NCBI GenBank assembly: GCA_014376435.1
Contig: JACMRL010000010.1
Location: forward strand, 1 to 64,000
Source of the DNA: Bdellovibrio sp.
GTDB lineage: Bacteria; Bdellovibrionota; Bdellovibrionia; Bdellovibrionales; Bdellovibrionaceae
Length of the DNA: 64,000 bases
Reading direction: 5' to 3'
Shown: piece by piece, positions 1 to 8,746 of the stretch
Position numbering within the stretch: position 1 is the first letter of the stretch
Layout: every line of letters begins with the position of its first letter
The notes under the pieces: generated by a model
The model's input: the letters and a program-made list of their open reading frames with translations, nothing else
The model's database searches: none
Told to the model about the DNA's origin: nothing
Translations under genes and position numbers: made by a program

Positions 1-1
1 A

Positions 2-2593
2 AGTACACAAAATCCAATGACGTTCAGTGCGAATGCCTTAACGACGGGAAGTTTATTAAATATTAATACTTCAAGTGCATCACTGAATTCGACGAATGGT
101 TTATTGAGCGTTGCAAATACGGGTGCTTCGACAACGGGAATGCTCGCCCGATTTCAGTCAAATTCCAATGCGGGATCTGGTATGGCGATTTTAGCTAACG
201 GAAACGTCGGCATCGGAACGGCGGCGCCGGCTTCTTCATCTTTGTTAGATGTATCATCAACCACAAAAGGCTTTCTGCCGCCTCGAATGACGCGTGCACA
301 AAGAAACGCTGTAGTTTCTCCGGCGCAGGCACTTATGATTTATAATACTGATGACAACACGATTGATTATTATAATGGTGCAGCTTGGTTTAGTTTAAAT
401 GGTTCGCCCAAGTATATTAAATTAGGAATGAGTTCGGGAGCTCAAGCAGTAGATAACGGAAGTGTGATCGGATTTGATACAGTCAGAGCAAGCAGCGGAA
501 TGACTAGATCGGGTAATGGAATTAATTTAAAAGCGGGCGTCACTTACCGCATTGAAGCCTCGGTCAATATTAATTTTTCCGATGGAAACAACTACTTAGG
601 TTATTATTTGCACAACGGAACCACTGGGATTAGTCAAACCGCTTACACCAGTGAAGGTGACTCTACGATTTATGGTTTTAAAGCGAATATATTAGAGATT
701 TACGTACCAACTGTTGATGAAACAATCACTGTTCGAGTAGGTGACGACGGTATTGGTACAGGAGTTGTTAACGGTAGCTGGAATACTAATTTTACAGTCA
801 CTGAGCTAGTGCCATCTGGTCCCGCTGGCGGCGGAGCGGATAATCTAGGAAATCACGTTGCAACTCAGAATATTACGTTAGGATCTAACTGGCTATCGGG
901 TGACGGAAACAACGAAGGTATTTGGATCGATGGTGCGGGAAAAGTTGGTATCGGAACTACGACTCCTGGATATGCACTTTCGGTATCCGGCGATGTAAAC
1001 GTTACGGGCAATTTCAAAATTAACGGAGTCAATATCGGCGGCGGCGCGGTGACAAGTGTGTCTGCGGATGCAACGGCCGGTAATCCAATTACGATCGCCG
1101 GAACCTCGACAGCACCGACAGTTGGTATTTCAAAATCGTCAGCTTCGGTAAACGGATATTTAGCGTCTTCAGACTTCACTGCTTTTAATACTAAACTAAC
1201 TTCAACCTTAAATTCAGCCAGAATTTTTGTTGGTAATTCATCTAACTTAGCCGAGGCTTTCACGATTTCAGGTGATGCGACGATTAGTAATTTAGGTATC
1301 TTAACTTTTAATAACTCAAGCACAGCGCGAACAAACTTAGGATTAGGCACTGCGGCCGCGCTTAACGTACCTGCCGCTGGCGATGCCGGCGTATCGGAAG
1401 TTGTTAAAGGAACAGATTCAAGATTAACAAATTCTCGCGCGCCAGCGGGTACAGCCAGCGGCGATTTAACGGGTACATACCCATCGCCCGTACTGGCAAA
1501 TATTGTGACTGCGGGCACGGGAACTAAGATTACTTTCGATGCTAAGGGTCGCGTTATAGCTAGTGCAAATATTAATTCCGCAGATGTTACGACAGCGCTT
1601 GGTTATACACCGACGAGTGGTATCGGATGGAGCGATGCGGGTGCTGGTAAAATCAATTACAGCGGTGGAAATGTTGGTATAGGCACGACTACGCCGCAAA
1701 GTGCGCTTCAAGTTGTTGGTTATACCCAATTAGATACGGTTGCGGGGTCTCCGCCGGCTGGCGACTGCGACTCTGCGGCCAAGCGGGGCCGAATGAAAGT
1801 AGATCCGGCGGCAAATGCTGTTTGGGTTTGTATGAATTCTGGATGGGTGAATACATCGGCAGCAGTAAGCCTTACACCGGTCAATTTAACGATTGCTGCA
1901 AATACAAATAATTATAATATTTTTACCGCGGCTGGTTCACCCGTTGCCGCGGTCGCGGTGACAGTTACGATCAATAGCGGAGTGGTCGTTGGGTCAAGTA
2001 GCACGGGATCAACTTCGATGGTGACCGGAACATTTCCTAGCGGTTCAACAATTACAATTATAAATAACGGAAGTATTCTTGGCGCCGGTGGAAGTGGATC
2101 GAACGGCGGCGGTGGTGGTGGAAATGGTGGAACTGGTTCAGCCGGTGGCCCCGCATTCTTAGCGCAGTTTGCAGTAACCATTACAAATAACGGAACCATC
2201 GGTGGTGGTGGTGGCGGCGGTGGTGGCGGCGGAAGTGCGTACGACGGAGTTCACTGGTGGGGCGGCGGCGGCGGTGGCGGCGGACGAGGTTCTGCCGGCG
2301 GCGGTGCAGGAGCAGCAGGTTGGAGTAATGACTGTTGGGGTGGATGCGCCAGTGCGGGTGGTGCTGGAACTGCAGCGACAGTTGGCGGCGGTGGCGGCGG
2401 GGCTGGCGGCGGTTGGGGCGGTAACGGTGGTCTTGGCGGAACTTTAGGAAATGCAGGAGCCGGTGGTGCAAATGGCCCGAATGGATCCAACGCCGACGCG
2501 CCGGGCGGTGGTGGAGCCGCGGGTGCGGCAGTCAACGGAAACGCATTTATTACCTGGAATGTGAATGGAACACGTCTGGGTGCGATCAATTAA
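2..2593 (+). CDS. Mosaic tail-fibre-like surface adhesin, 5'-truncated by window edge; glycine-rich C-terminal tip
   Basis: Frame is open from base 2 (STQNPMTFSANALTTGSLLNI...), matching an internal segment of the next gene (TTQNPMTMSANALTTGSLLNL). Repeated GNVGIGTxxP / KVGIGTTTPG shaft motifs and a poly-Gly C-terminus. Confidence 0.85.
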   Translation, partial: STQNPMTFSANALTTGSLLNINTSSASLNSTNGLLSVANTGASTTGMLARFQSNSNAGSGMAILANGNVGIGTAAPASSSLLDVSSTTKGFLPPRMTRAQRNAVVSPAQALMIYNTDDNTIDYYNGAAWFSLNGSPKYIKLGMSSGAQAVDNGSVIGFDTVRASSGMTRSGNGINLKAGVTYRIEASVNINFSDGNNYLGYYLHNGTTGISQTAYTSEGDSTIYGFKANILEIYVPTVDETITVRVGDDGIGTGVVNGSWNTNFTVTELVPSGPAGGGADNLGNHVATQNITLGSNWLSGDGNNEGIWIDGAGKVGIGTTTPGYALSVSGDVNVTGNFKINGVNIGGGAVTSVSADATAGNPITIAGTSTAPTVGISKSSASVNGYLASSDFTAFNTKLTSTLNSARIFVGNSSNLAEAFTISGDATISNLGILTFNNSSTARTNLGLGTAAALNVPAAGDAGVSEVVKGTDSRLTNSRAPAGTASGDLTGTYPSPVLANIVTAGTGTKITFDAKGRVIASANINSADVTTALGYTPTSGIGWSDAGAGKINYSGGNVGIGTTTPQSALQVVGYTQLDTVAGSPPAGDCDSAAKRGRMKVDPAANAVWVCMNSGWVNTSAAVSLTPVNLTIAANTNNYNIFTAAGSPVAAVAVTVTINSGVVVGSSSTGSTSMVTGTFPSGSTITIINNGSILGAGGSGSNGGGGGGNGGTGSAGGPAFLAQFAVTITNNGTIGGGGGGGGGGGSAYDGVHWWGGGGGGGGRGSAGGGAGAAGWSNDCWGGCASAGGAGTAATVGGGGGGAGGGWGGNGGLGGTLGNAGAGGANGPNGSNADAPGGGGAAGAAVNGNAFITWNVNGTRLGAIN

Positions 2594-2654
2594 TCTCGAA
2601 GGTGTAACGCTCGACTTTTATCGATAAAACCCGACTAAAAGACCATCAGTTTTT

Positions 2655-5600
2655 TTGTGTTTTTGCCGATACATACTTGTGTTAATTAGCGAAAGACTAA
2701 AAAACTTTTTTAAGAAAATTTTCTTTTTTAGTATACTTATTTTTTTAATTATACTTTTCGTTTCTATTTCTGAAGCCACACCAAAAAAGATTTCGTTTCA
2801 ATCCAAGATATATAAACCAGACGGAACTCCGTTAGAAGTTTCAGGTGTGGAATTTAAATTCTCGTTGATGAATCCACTTTCAACATGCGTGATCTATTCT
2901 GAAACTTTTTCAAACGCCGATTTATCGGGTAGTGGCGGCAGCGTTGTTTTAGCATTAGGTAACGGAGTCCGTTCATACCCAGCGGCAGGCGGCATGGAGT
3001 GGTACGATGCTTTTAACAATGCGACGATATCTTACACATGTCAGGCGGCGCCGGGACCGCCGCCAACATTTTTTTCTCCGACGTTAACTTCAAATCGCAG
3101 ATTAGTGATGCAGTTCAATGATGGTAGCCCGAACGGCTGGCAAACTTTGCCGCCGATGGATATCAACAGCGTTCCCTACGCGATGTTCGCGGAAACTTCT
3201 GAAAAGCTGGGAACAAATACGGCGGCTGATTTTATTTTAGGAACAAATGTTCCATCGTGCACGGGTTCAGATGTTTTAACTCGAACTGCGGGTACTTTTA
3301 CGTGCGTGACGGCCGCCGCTGCCACTTCAATGAATCCATCTGGTTTAACTGCAGGCGGAGCAAGCACGGGACAAGTTTTAAAATTTGACGGAGCGAACTG
3401 GGTTCCTTCTTCTGATAATACAGGAGTGGTTGGAACTTTAAGCGGTGATGTAACGGGTTCTATCGGAAGTAATGCTTTAGCAACAGTGGTCCTTGCGGGT
3501 ACGGGATCAAAAATTACTTACGATGCAAAAGGTCGCGTTACGGCTTCAGTGAATTTAAATTCTGCTGATATTACAACAGCTCTTGGCTACACGCCTGGCT
3601 CCGGCGGCGGAACAGTTGGTTCAGTTACATCAGCTGCGACAACAGGAAATCCAATCACGGTGAGTGCGTCGAGCACTTCACCATCGATTGACATTACAAG
3701 AGCGACAGGTTCAGTAAACGGTTATTTAGCGTCTTCAGATTTTACAGCGTTTAACAGTAAGTTAGCTCCGGCATTAACATCAGCAAGTATTTTTGTTGGT
3801 AACGGATCAAACTTAGCACAGGCACAAGTATTATCAGGCGATGCGACGATCGATAATGCAGGAGTCATGACTTTAAAGTCGACCGGCGTAAGTGCCGGTA
3901 CTTACGCGAAAGTGCAAGTTGATGTAAAAGGTCGCGTGGTCGCGTCTGCTTCATTAATTTCTTCAGATATTACTACGGCATTAGGATATACGCCGGGCAC
4001 GGGATCAGGATCAGTTGCCAGCGTATCAGCAGATGCGACAGCGGGAAATCCAATCACAATTACTGGCACGGCTACTAATCCAACAGTGAACTTAGTTAAA
4101 GCAACAGCATCGGTGAATGGATACTTATCATCAGGCGATTGGTCTATTTTCAATTCGAAGCTTTCAAATTTTACTACTTTAACCTCAGCGGATGTAACCG
4201 CGGCTTTAACGTTTACGCCTTTTTCAAATTTACTTTCATCTGGAAATATTTTTGTTGGTAATGGTTCTGGGTTAGCACAGGCACGCGCAATGTCGGGTGA
4301 TGCAACGATTGATAGTTTAGGTATTTTAACCTTGACGGCAGACTCAGTGACTTCGGCAGACATTACGAACGGATCAGTCGGTAACGCAAAAATCAGTGAC
4401 GTCGCATTCAGTAAGTTAACCGGTAAGCCAACAACGCTGGCTGGTTATACAATCACGATGACGTCTTCAGACGTAACAACCGCATTAGGTTACACGCCAG
4501 GATCTGGTAGTGGAACCGTCGGTTCCGTAACTTCAGCCGCAACTTCGGGTAATCCAATCACGGTCAGTGGATCAAGCACTTCACCATCGATTGATATCTC
4601 GCGCGCGACGGCGTCAGTGAATGGATACTTAGCATCTTCAGATTTTTCAATCTTCTTAGCTAAAGGTTCTGGATCAGTAACAAGTGCAACGGCAGCGGCT
4701 ACTTCAGGAAATCCAATCACGGTCAGTGCATCGAGTACTTCGCCATCGATTGATATCTCGCGTGCGACGGCATCAGTGAATGGATACTTAGCGTCTTCTG
4801 ACTTTTCAATCTTCGCAGCTAAAGGTTCTGGATCAGTAACAAGTGCAACGGCAGCATCTACTTCGGGAAATCCGATCACGGTGAGTGCGTCGAGTACTTC
4901 ACCATCGATTGATATCTCGCGTGCGACGGCTTTAGTGAATGGATACTTAGCATCTTCAGATTTCTCTGCGTTTAATAACAAGGTGTCTTCGCAGTGGGTA
5001 ACAAATGGAAGTAGTGATATTTCACGTGTCAGCGGTAACGTCGGTATCGGTACGACAACGCCAGGCCAGAAATTAAGCGTAGCCGGAACGATCGAATCAA
5101 CCACGGGTGGAATTAAATTTCCGGATGGAACTGTGCAAACCACCTCTGCAGCAAGTGGCGCAAATAATTCAATGGTTACTGGGTACCCAGATTTTATAAC
5201 ATGTGTCGATGGCGGAACTACGATTTCTCTCCAATTGCAGTACAAGGATACGACTAATGTTTATTACGTTTATTCATCAACTATGGATATTAGAATAATT
5301 TACACTTTGGCTGGGACTTATGCCAGCAATATTAACTTGCCGAGTTACGACTGTGTTGTTTCAGCTTTTAGTATTTCAACTTTATATACAATGGGAAAAG
5401 CTTTTAACGTAGCCAAAGGCCCTGCTGGTCAGTGGCTTGAGGCTTCTGGCAATGCTTATCGCAACACTGGCAACGTCGGTATCGGTACGACAACGCCAGG
5501 TTTTGCACTTTCTGTTTCAGGAGATGTAAACGTAACCGGTAATTTTAAAATCAACGGTACAAATATCGGTGGTGGTTCAGGTACTGTAACGAGCGCAACC

Positions 5601-7370
5601 GCTGCGGTAACTTCTGGAAATCCAATCACGGTAAGTGCGTCGAGTACGTCACCATCAATTGATATTTCACGCTCGACAGCGTTGGTGAATGGTTATTTAG
5701 CCTCAAGTGATTTTACAACTTTCAACGGAAAACAAGCCGGTTCAACGGAGTTAACTGGTTTGGCGGCATTATCGACTAACGGATTTGTTCGCAGAACTGC
5801 AGCAGGAACGTATACTTCGATTGCAAGTGTTGATTTAACGAATTCAGTCGTAGGATTATTACCTTCAGCAAATATCGCAAGCAATGCGATTACGTCTGCA
5901 CAGATCGTTAACGGAACAATTACATCTTCAGATTTATCTTCGGCCGCGGTTGAGGCTGTAAACTTAGCCCAAATGGGTGCCAGCACCGGCCAAGTAATGA
6001 AATGGAATGGCTCAAACTGGGTAGCAAGCGCAGATAACACGGGCGGTAGTGGAAGTTTATCAAGCTTAACGGCGGCAACATCAGCGAACGCGATCAGCAA
6101 TTTAAACTTTACCCAGTCATGGGATTGGTCAACGGCGACGACACAAAATCCAATGACGATGAGTGCGAACGCATTAACCACAGGAAGCTTATTAAATCTT
6201 ACAAGTTCAAGTGGTTCGTTGAATTCAACGAATGGAATTTTAAACGTAGCTAATACGAGCACTTCGATAACGGGAACCGTGGCTCGAATGCAGTCGAATT
6301 CGACTGCAGGTTCAGGGATGACTGTTCTAGCTAATGGAAACGTGGGTATCGGAACGACGACGCCGGGTCAAAACTTAACAGTGACAGGGACTATTGAATC
6401 GACCACGGGCGGTATAAAATTTCCGGATGGGACGATCCAGACCACGTCTGCACTGGGTGGCGTAAATAATTCGATGAACAGTAATTTGCCCGATGCAATT
6501 CGTTGTCAGCGAAATGATGGGATGGGTGAGAATACATTGTACATAGGAAATCCATCCGCCCCGGGTGCTGCTGTCTACGTAGATCCAATAACAAATACCG
6601 TTGTCAATTTCAATACGACAACGAAAAATTTTGATTCATGTAGCGGAAGCATGTGTTCTCTTTTAAGTACCGGTGACTGTTTGAATACTTCACAAGGATT
6701 GACCCGCCTATCAAATCTTGGACGTGCATTTAGTTTTGCAAAAGGCCCAGCGGCCCAGTGGCTTGAGGCCTCTGGCAATGCGTATCGTAATACCGGAAAC
6801 GTTGGTATCGGAACGACAGCGCCTAATGCACTTCTGCAAGTCAACGGGACTACTTTTATAAATGCGACGGCTCAAGATGCTTCTGTGACTTCAGCTAAAT
6901 TAGTTGTCATGCAAACTCCTGCTACGGCTGATTGGACACAAACAGTTAAAGGTGGTACCACCACCGGCAGCAGTTATGGCATAAGATTAAATGCTGGAAC
7001 AAACTCTTCCGATGCCGCCCTTGTTGTTAGAGACGTAACAAATACCAATGACTTTTTTAAAATTCGAGGAGATGGTAACGTTGGTATCGGAACGGCAGCG
7101 CCTTCAGAAAGATTAGATCTTGGAACTGGAAACATCAAAATAGGTCACGAGGTTATAGTTCGGACTGTTGCCGGAGGCTCTTGGACAAGTGGATGGTTTT
7201 ATGCCGCTTGTACAGCAGGAAAGTATGCCACGGGGGGATCTTGTACATCTAGTTCAGGTACGGCACCTACAAACACTGATACGACTGGATCTGCATTCGG
7301 ATGCTACTTGCCTATCGGATATGAGGCACAAACGTACACGATAAAAGCTATTTGCATGCAAGTCAGATAG
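2655..7370 (+). CDS. Mosaic tail-fibre-like surface adhesin (1571 aa), N-terminal hydrophobic segment, repeated shaft, Cys-containing C-terminal tip
   Basis: Long ORF; several GNVGIGTTTPG motifs; SVTSAATSGNPITVSASSTSPSIDISRA repeats; tip CTAGKYATGGSC...GCYLP...AICMQVR. The exact start codon is uncertain. Confidence 0.9.
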   Translation: MCFCRYILVLISERLKNFFKKIFFFSILIFLIILFVSISEATPKKISFQSKIYKPDGTPLEVSGVEFKFSLMNPLSTCVIYSETFSNADLSGSGGSVVLALGNGVRSYPAAGGMEWYDAFNNATISYTCQAAPGPPPTFFSPTLTSNRRLVMQFNDGSPNGWQTLPPMDINSVPYAMFAETSEKLGTNTAADFILGTNVPSCTGSDVLTRTAGTFTCVTAAAATSMNPSGLTAGGASTGQVLKFDGANWVPSSDNTGVVGTLSGDVTGSIGSNALATVVLAGTGSKITYDAKGRVTASVNLNSADITTALGYTPGSGGGTVGSVTSAATTGNPITVSASSTSPSIDITRATGSVNGYLASSDFTAFNSKLAPALTSASIFVGNGSNLAQAQVLSGDATIDNAGVMTLKSTGVSAGTYAKVQVDVKGRVVASASLISSDITTALGYTPGTGSGSVASVSADATAGNPITITGTATNPTVNLVKATASVNGYLSSGDWSIFNSKLSNFTTLTSADVTAALTFTPFSNLLSSGNIFVGNGSGLAQARAMSGDATIDSLGILTLTADSVTSADITNGSVGNAKISDVAFSKLTGKPTTLAGYTITMTSSDVTTALGYTPGSGSGTVGSVTSAATSGNPITVSGSSTSPSIDISRATASVNGYLASSDFSIFLAKGSGSVTSATAAATSGNPITVSASSTSPSIDISRATASVNGYLASSDFSIFAAKGSGSVTSATAASTSGNPITVSASSTSPSIDISRATALVNGYLASSDFSAFNNKVSSQWVTNGSSDISRVSGNVGIGTTTPGQKLSVAGTIESTTGGIKFPDGTVQTTSAASGANNSMVTGYPDFITCVDGGTTISLQLQYKDTTNVYYVYSSTMDIRIIYTLAGTYASNINLPSYDCVVSAFSISTLYTMGKAFNVAKGPAGQWLEASGNAYRNTGNVGIGTTTPGFALSVSGDVNVTGNFKINGTNIGGGSGTVTSATAAVTSGNPITVSASSTSPSIDISRSTALVNGYLASSDFTTFNGKQAGSTELTGLAALSTNGFVRRTAAGTYTSIASVDLTNSVVGLLPSANIASNAITSAQIVNGTITSSDLSSAAVEAVNLAQMGASTGQVMKWNGSNWVASADNTGGSGSLSSLTAATSANAISNLNFTQSWDWSTATTQNPMTMSANALTTGSLLNLTSSSGSLNSTNGILNVANTSTSITGTVARMQSNSTAGSGMTVLANGNVGIGTTTPGQNLTVTGTIESTTGGIKFPDGTIQTTSALGGVNNSMNSNLPDAIRCQRNDGMGENTLYIGNPSAPGAAVYVDPITNTVVNFNTTTKNFDSCSGSMCSLLSTGDCLNTSQGLTRLSNLGRAFSFAKGPAAQWLEASGNAYRNTGNVGIGTTAPNALLQVNGTTFINATAQDASVTSAKLVVMQTPATADWTQTVKGGTTTGSSYGIRLNAGTNSSDAALVVRDVTNTNDFFKIRGDGNVGIGTAAPSERLDLGTGNIKIGHEVIVRTVAGGSWTSGWFYAACTAGKYATGGSCTSSSGTAPTNTDTTGSAFGCYLPIGYEAQTYTIKAICMQVR
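4500..4983 (+). repeat. In-frame tandem repeat within fibre gene, 159-bp (53 aa) period, about 3 copies
   Basis: GGTTCTGGATCAGTAACAAGTGCAACGGCAGC occurs at 4665 and 4824, exactly 159 bp apart; a more diverged copy precedes it. Confidence 0.85.
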
Positions 7371-7399
7371 ATATTTTATAAGTTATACGAATACCAAAC

Positions 7400-7786
7400 A
7401 ATAGAAACATAGGTATCGAAACGACTGCGACAAATTTAAAATTACAAGTTGTAAATTCTTGCGCTAGCTTTGAAACTACAGGAAAATGTTTTCGCAATCG
7501 GCACTAGTTTTTTTACCAAATTTCGTGTTTTTCGTTTGCAATCCTGGGTCATGGAAAAACGAGCCCGTCTTATCCGCTCGATGTGACAGGCACATTGCAA
7601 GTCACCGGCGAAGCTTACATAACAGGAAACAGAAACATCACAACTCTTTCGGACGCTTGTTACAAAAATGTTCACGGCTCATTTGATTGCGGTAATGAAG
7701 ACATTTTGAACGTAAAAACAATTCTATCAAAGCTTAGCTTTTTTCAAAAACCCGAGCGTTCCCATCGGCAAATATTTGATTATTGA
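7400..7786 (+). pseudogene. Decayed fibre (shaft) gene fragment
   Basis: A single frame reads NRNIGIETTATNLKLQVVNS...(in-frame TAG 7505-7507)...GHGKTSPSYPLDVTGTLQVTGEAYITGNRNITTL, a degenerate copy of the GNVGIGTTAPNALLQVNG-type shaft. Confidence 0.7.
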
Positions 7787-8107
7787 AATAAAGAACCTAA
7801 AAAAAATATGAATAGAAATTAAAAATACTGATCAAGCTGATTCTGTTGAGCTGAATAAATACAAAACAATTTCAGTTGATTCAAAATCAACTGATTTTTG
7901 GGTTCTAAGGCATGAACTTTACCCAAGGCAGCATGACCGACTCAAAATATTTCTCAGCAAGAAGGGTTCACGAAAACGATTTGAGTTGTAAATTGTAACA
8001 CCGCCCTTGATCAAATACCTGAACAATATCAATTACGTATCATAAAAAATCAAACGATTGATTAAAATATAATGACAGTAAACTTTCTTTAGCTTAAGTT
8101 TGGCCAC

Positions 8108-8746
8108 ATGTCTGCATCCAGCGATTCTAAATTAGGTTCACGTAAAAGCATCATTGATGTAGCGACCAAGCTTTTTGCGAAGCTGGGTATTGATAAATGC
8201 AGTACACGTGAAATTGCTAAAGAATCGGATTCAAATATTTCGCTTATTTCGTATTACTTCGGCGGTAAAGAAGGTCTTTATAAAGAAGTCATGCGAAAGC
8301 ATGCGCTGGATATTAAAGAAGGTACTAAAGCCATTTTTGACGATGCAACAAAAGGTGAATTGACCAAAGAGTTATTCACGCAAGAGATTAAACAGATGAT
8401 CGACATGATGATCCGTCTGCGTGTAAAAAATCCGGAGATGGCGCAGATCTTTGCGCGCGAGAAGTTGTGCGGGATGCCGCACTCGCGACAGGTGCATGAA
8501 GAAATTTTTTACCCCATGATTACTAGATTTTTCACTTTATTCAAACAAGCTCAGCAGAAAAAAATCGTTCAACCGGACATCAATGCAGCTTTATTCTTTG
8601 TTTCTTTATCAGAAGGCATCTGGGGATTTTTCGAAATGTTTGCCTGTAATACCCAGCTAAACAAAGACTTTGAAAATCTGGCGGATGACCATTTAGAATT
8701 ACGAAATCAATTTTTAAAAATATATTTAACGGGAGTACTCGTATGA
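8108..8746 (+). CDS. TetR/AcrR-family transcriptional regulator
   Basis: N-terminal HTH: IIDVATKLFAKLGIDKCSTREIAKESDSNISLISYYFGGKEGLYKEV. Confidence 0.9.
   Translation: MSASSDSKLGSRKSIIDVATKLFAKLGIDKCSTREIAKESDSNISLISYYFGGKEGLYKEVMRKHALDIKEGTKAIFDDATKGELTKELFTQEIKQMIDMMIRLRVKNPEMAQIFAREKLCGMPHSRQVHEEIFYPMITRFFTLFKQAQQKKIVQPDINAALFFVSLSEGIWGFFEMFACNTQLNKDFENLADDHLELRNQFLKIYLTGVLV

Noticed and set aside
865-1518. Antisense ORF of 217 aa (and similar: 1466-1729 -, 1912-2199 -, 2181-2471 -, 3902-4363 -, 4490-5245 -, 5693-6262 -)
   Set aside because: Shadow ORFs opposite the fibre genes; composition mirrors the repeats and no family pattern or SD is seen.
4500-4983. Direct repeats considered as a CRISPR array
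   Set aside because: Units are 159 bp, in-frame, and without unique spacers; they are protein-coding repeats.
2-7370. Fibre locus considered as part of a prophage
   Set aside because: No other phage structural, integrase or lysis genes nearby; hydrophobic N-terminus indicates export as bacterial surface proteins.
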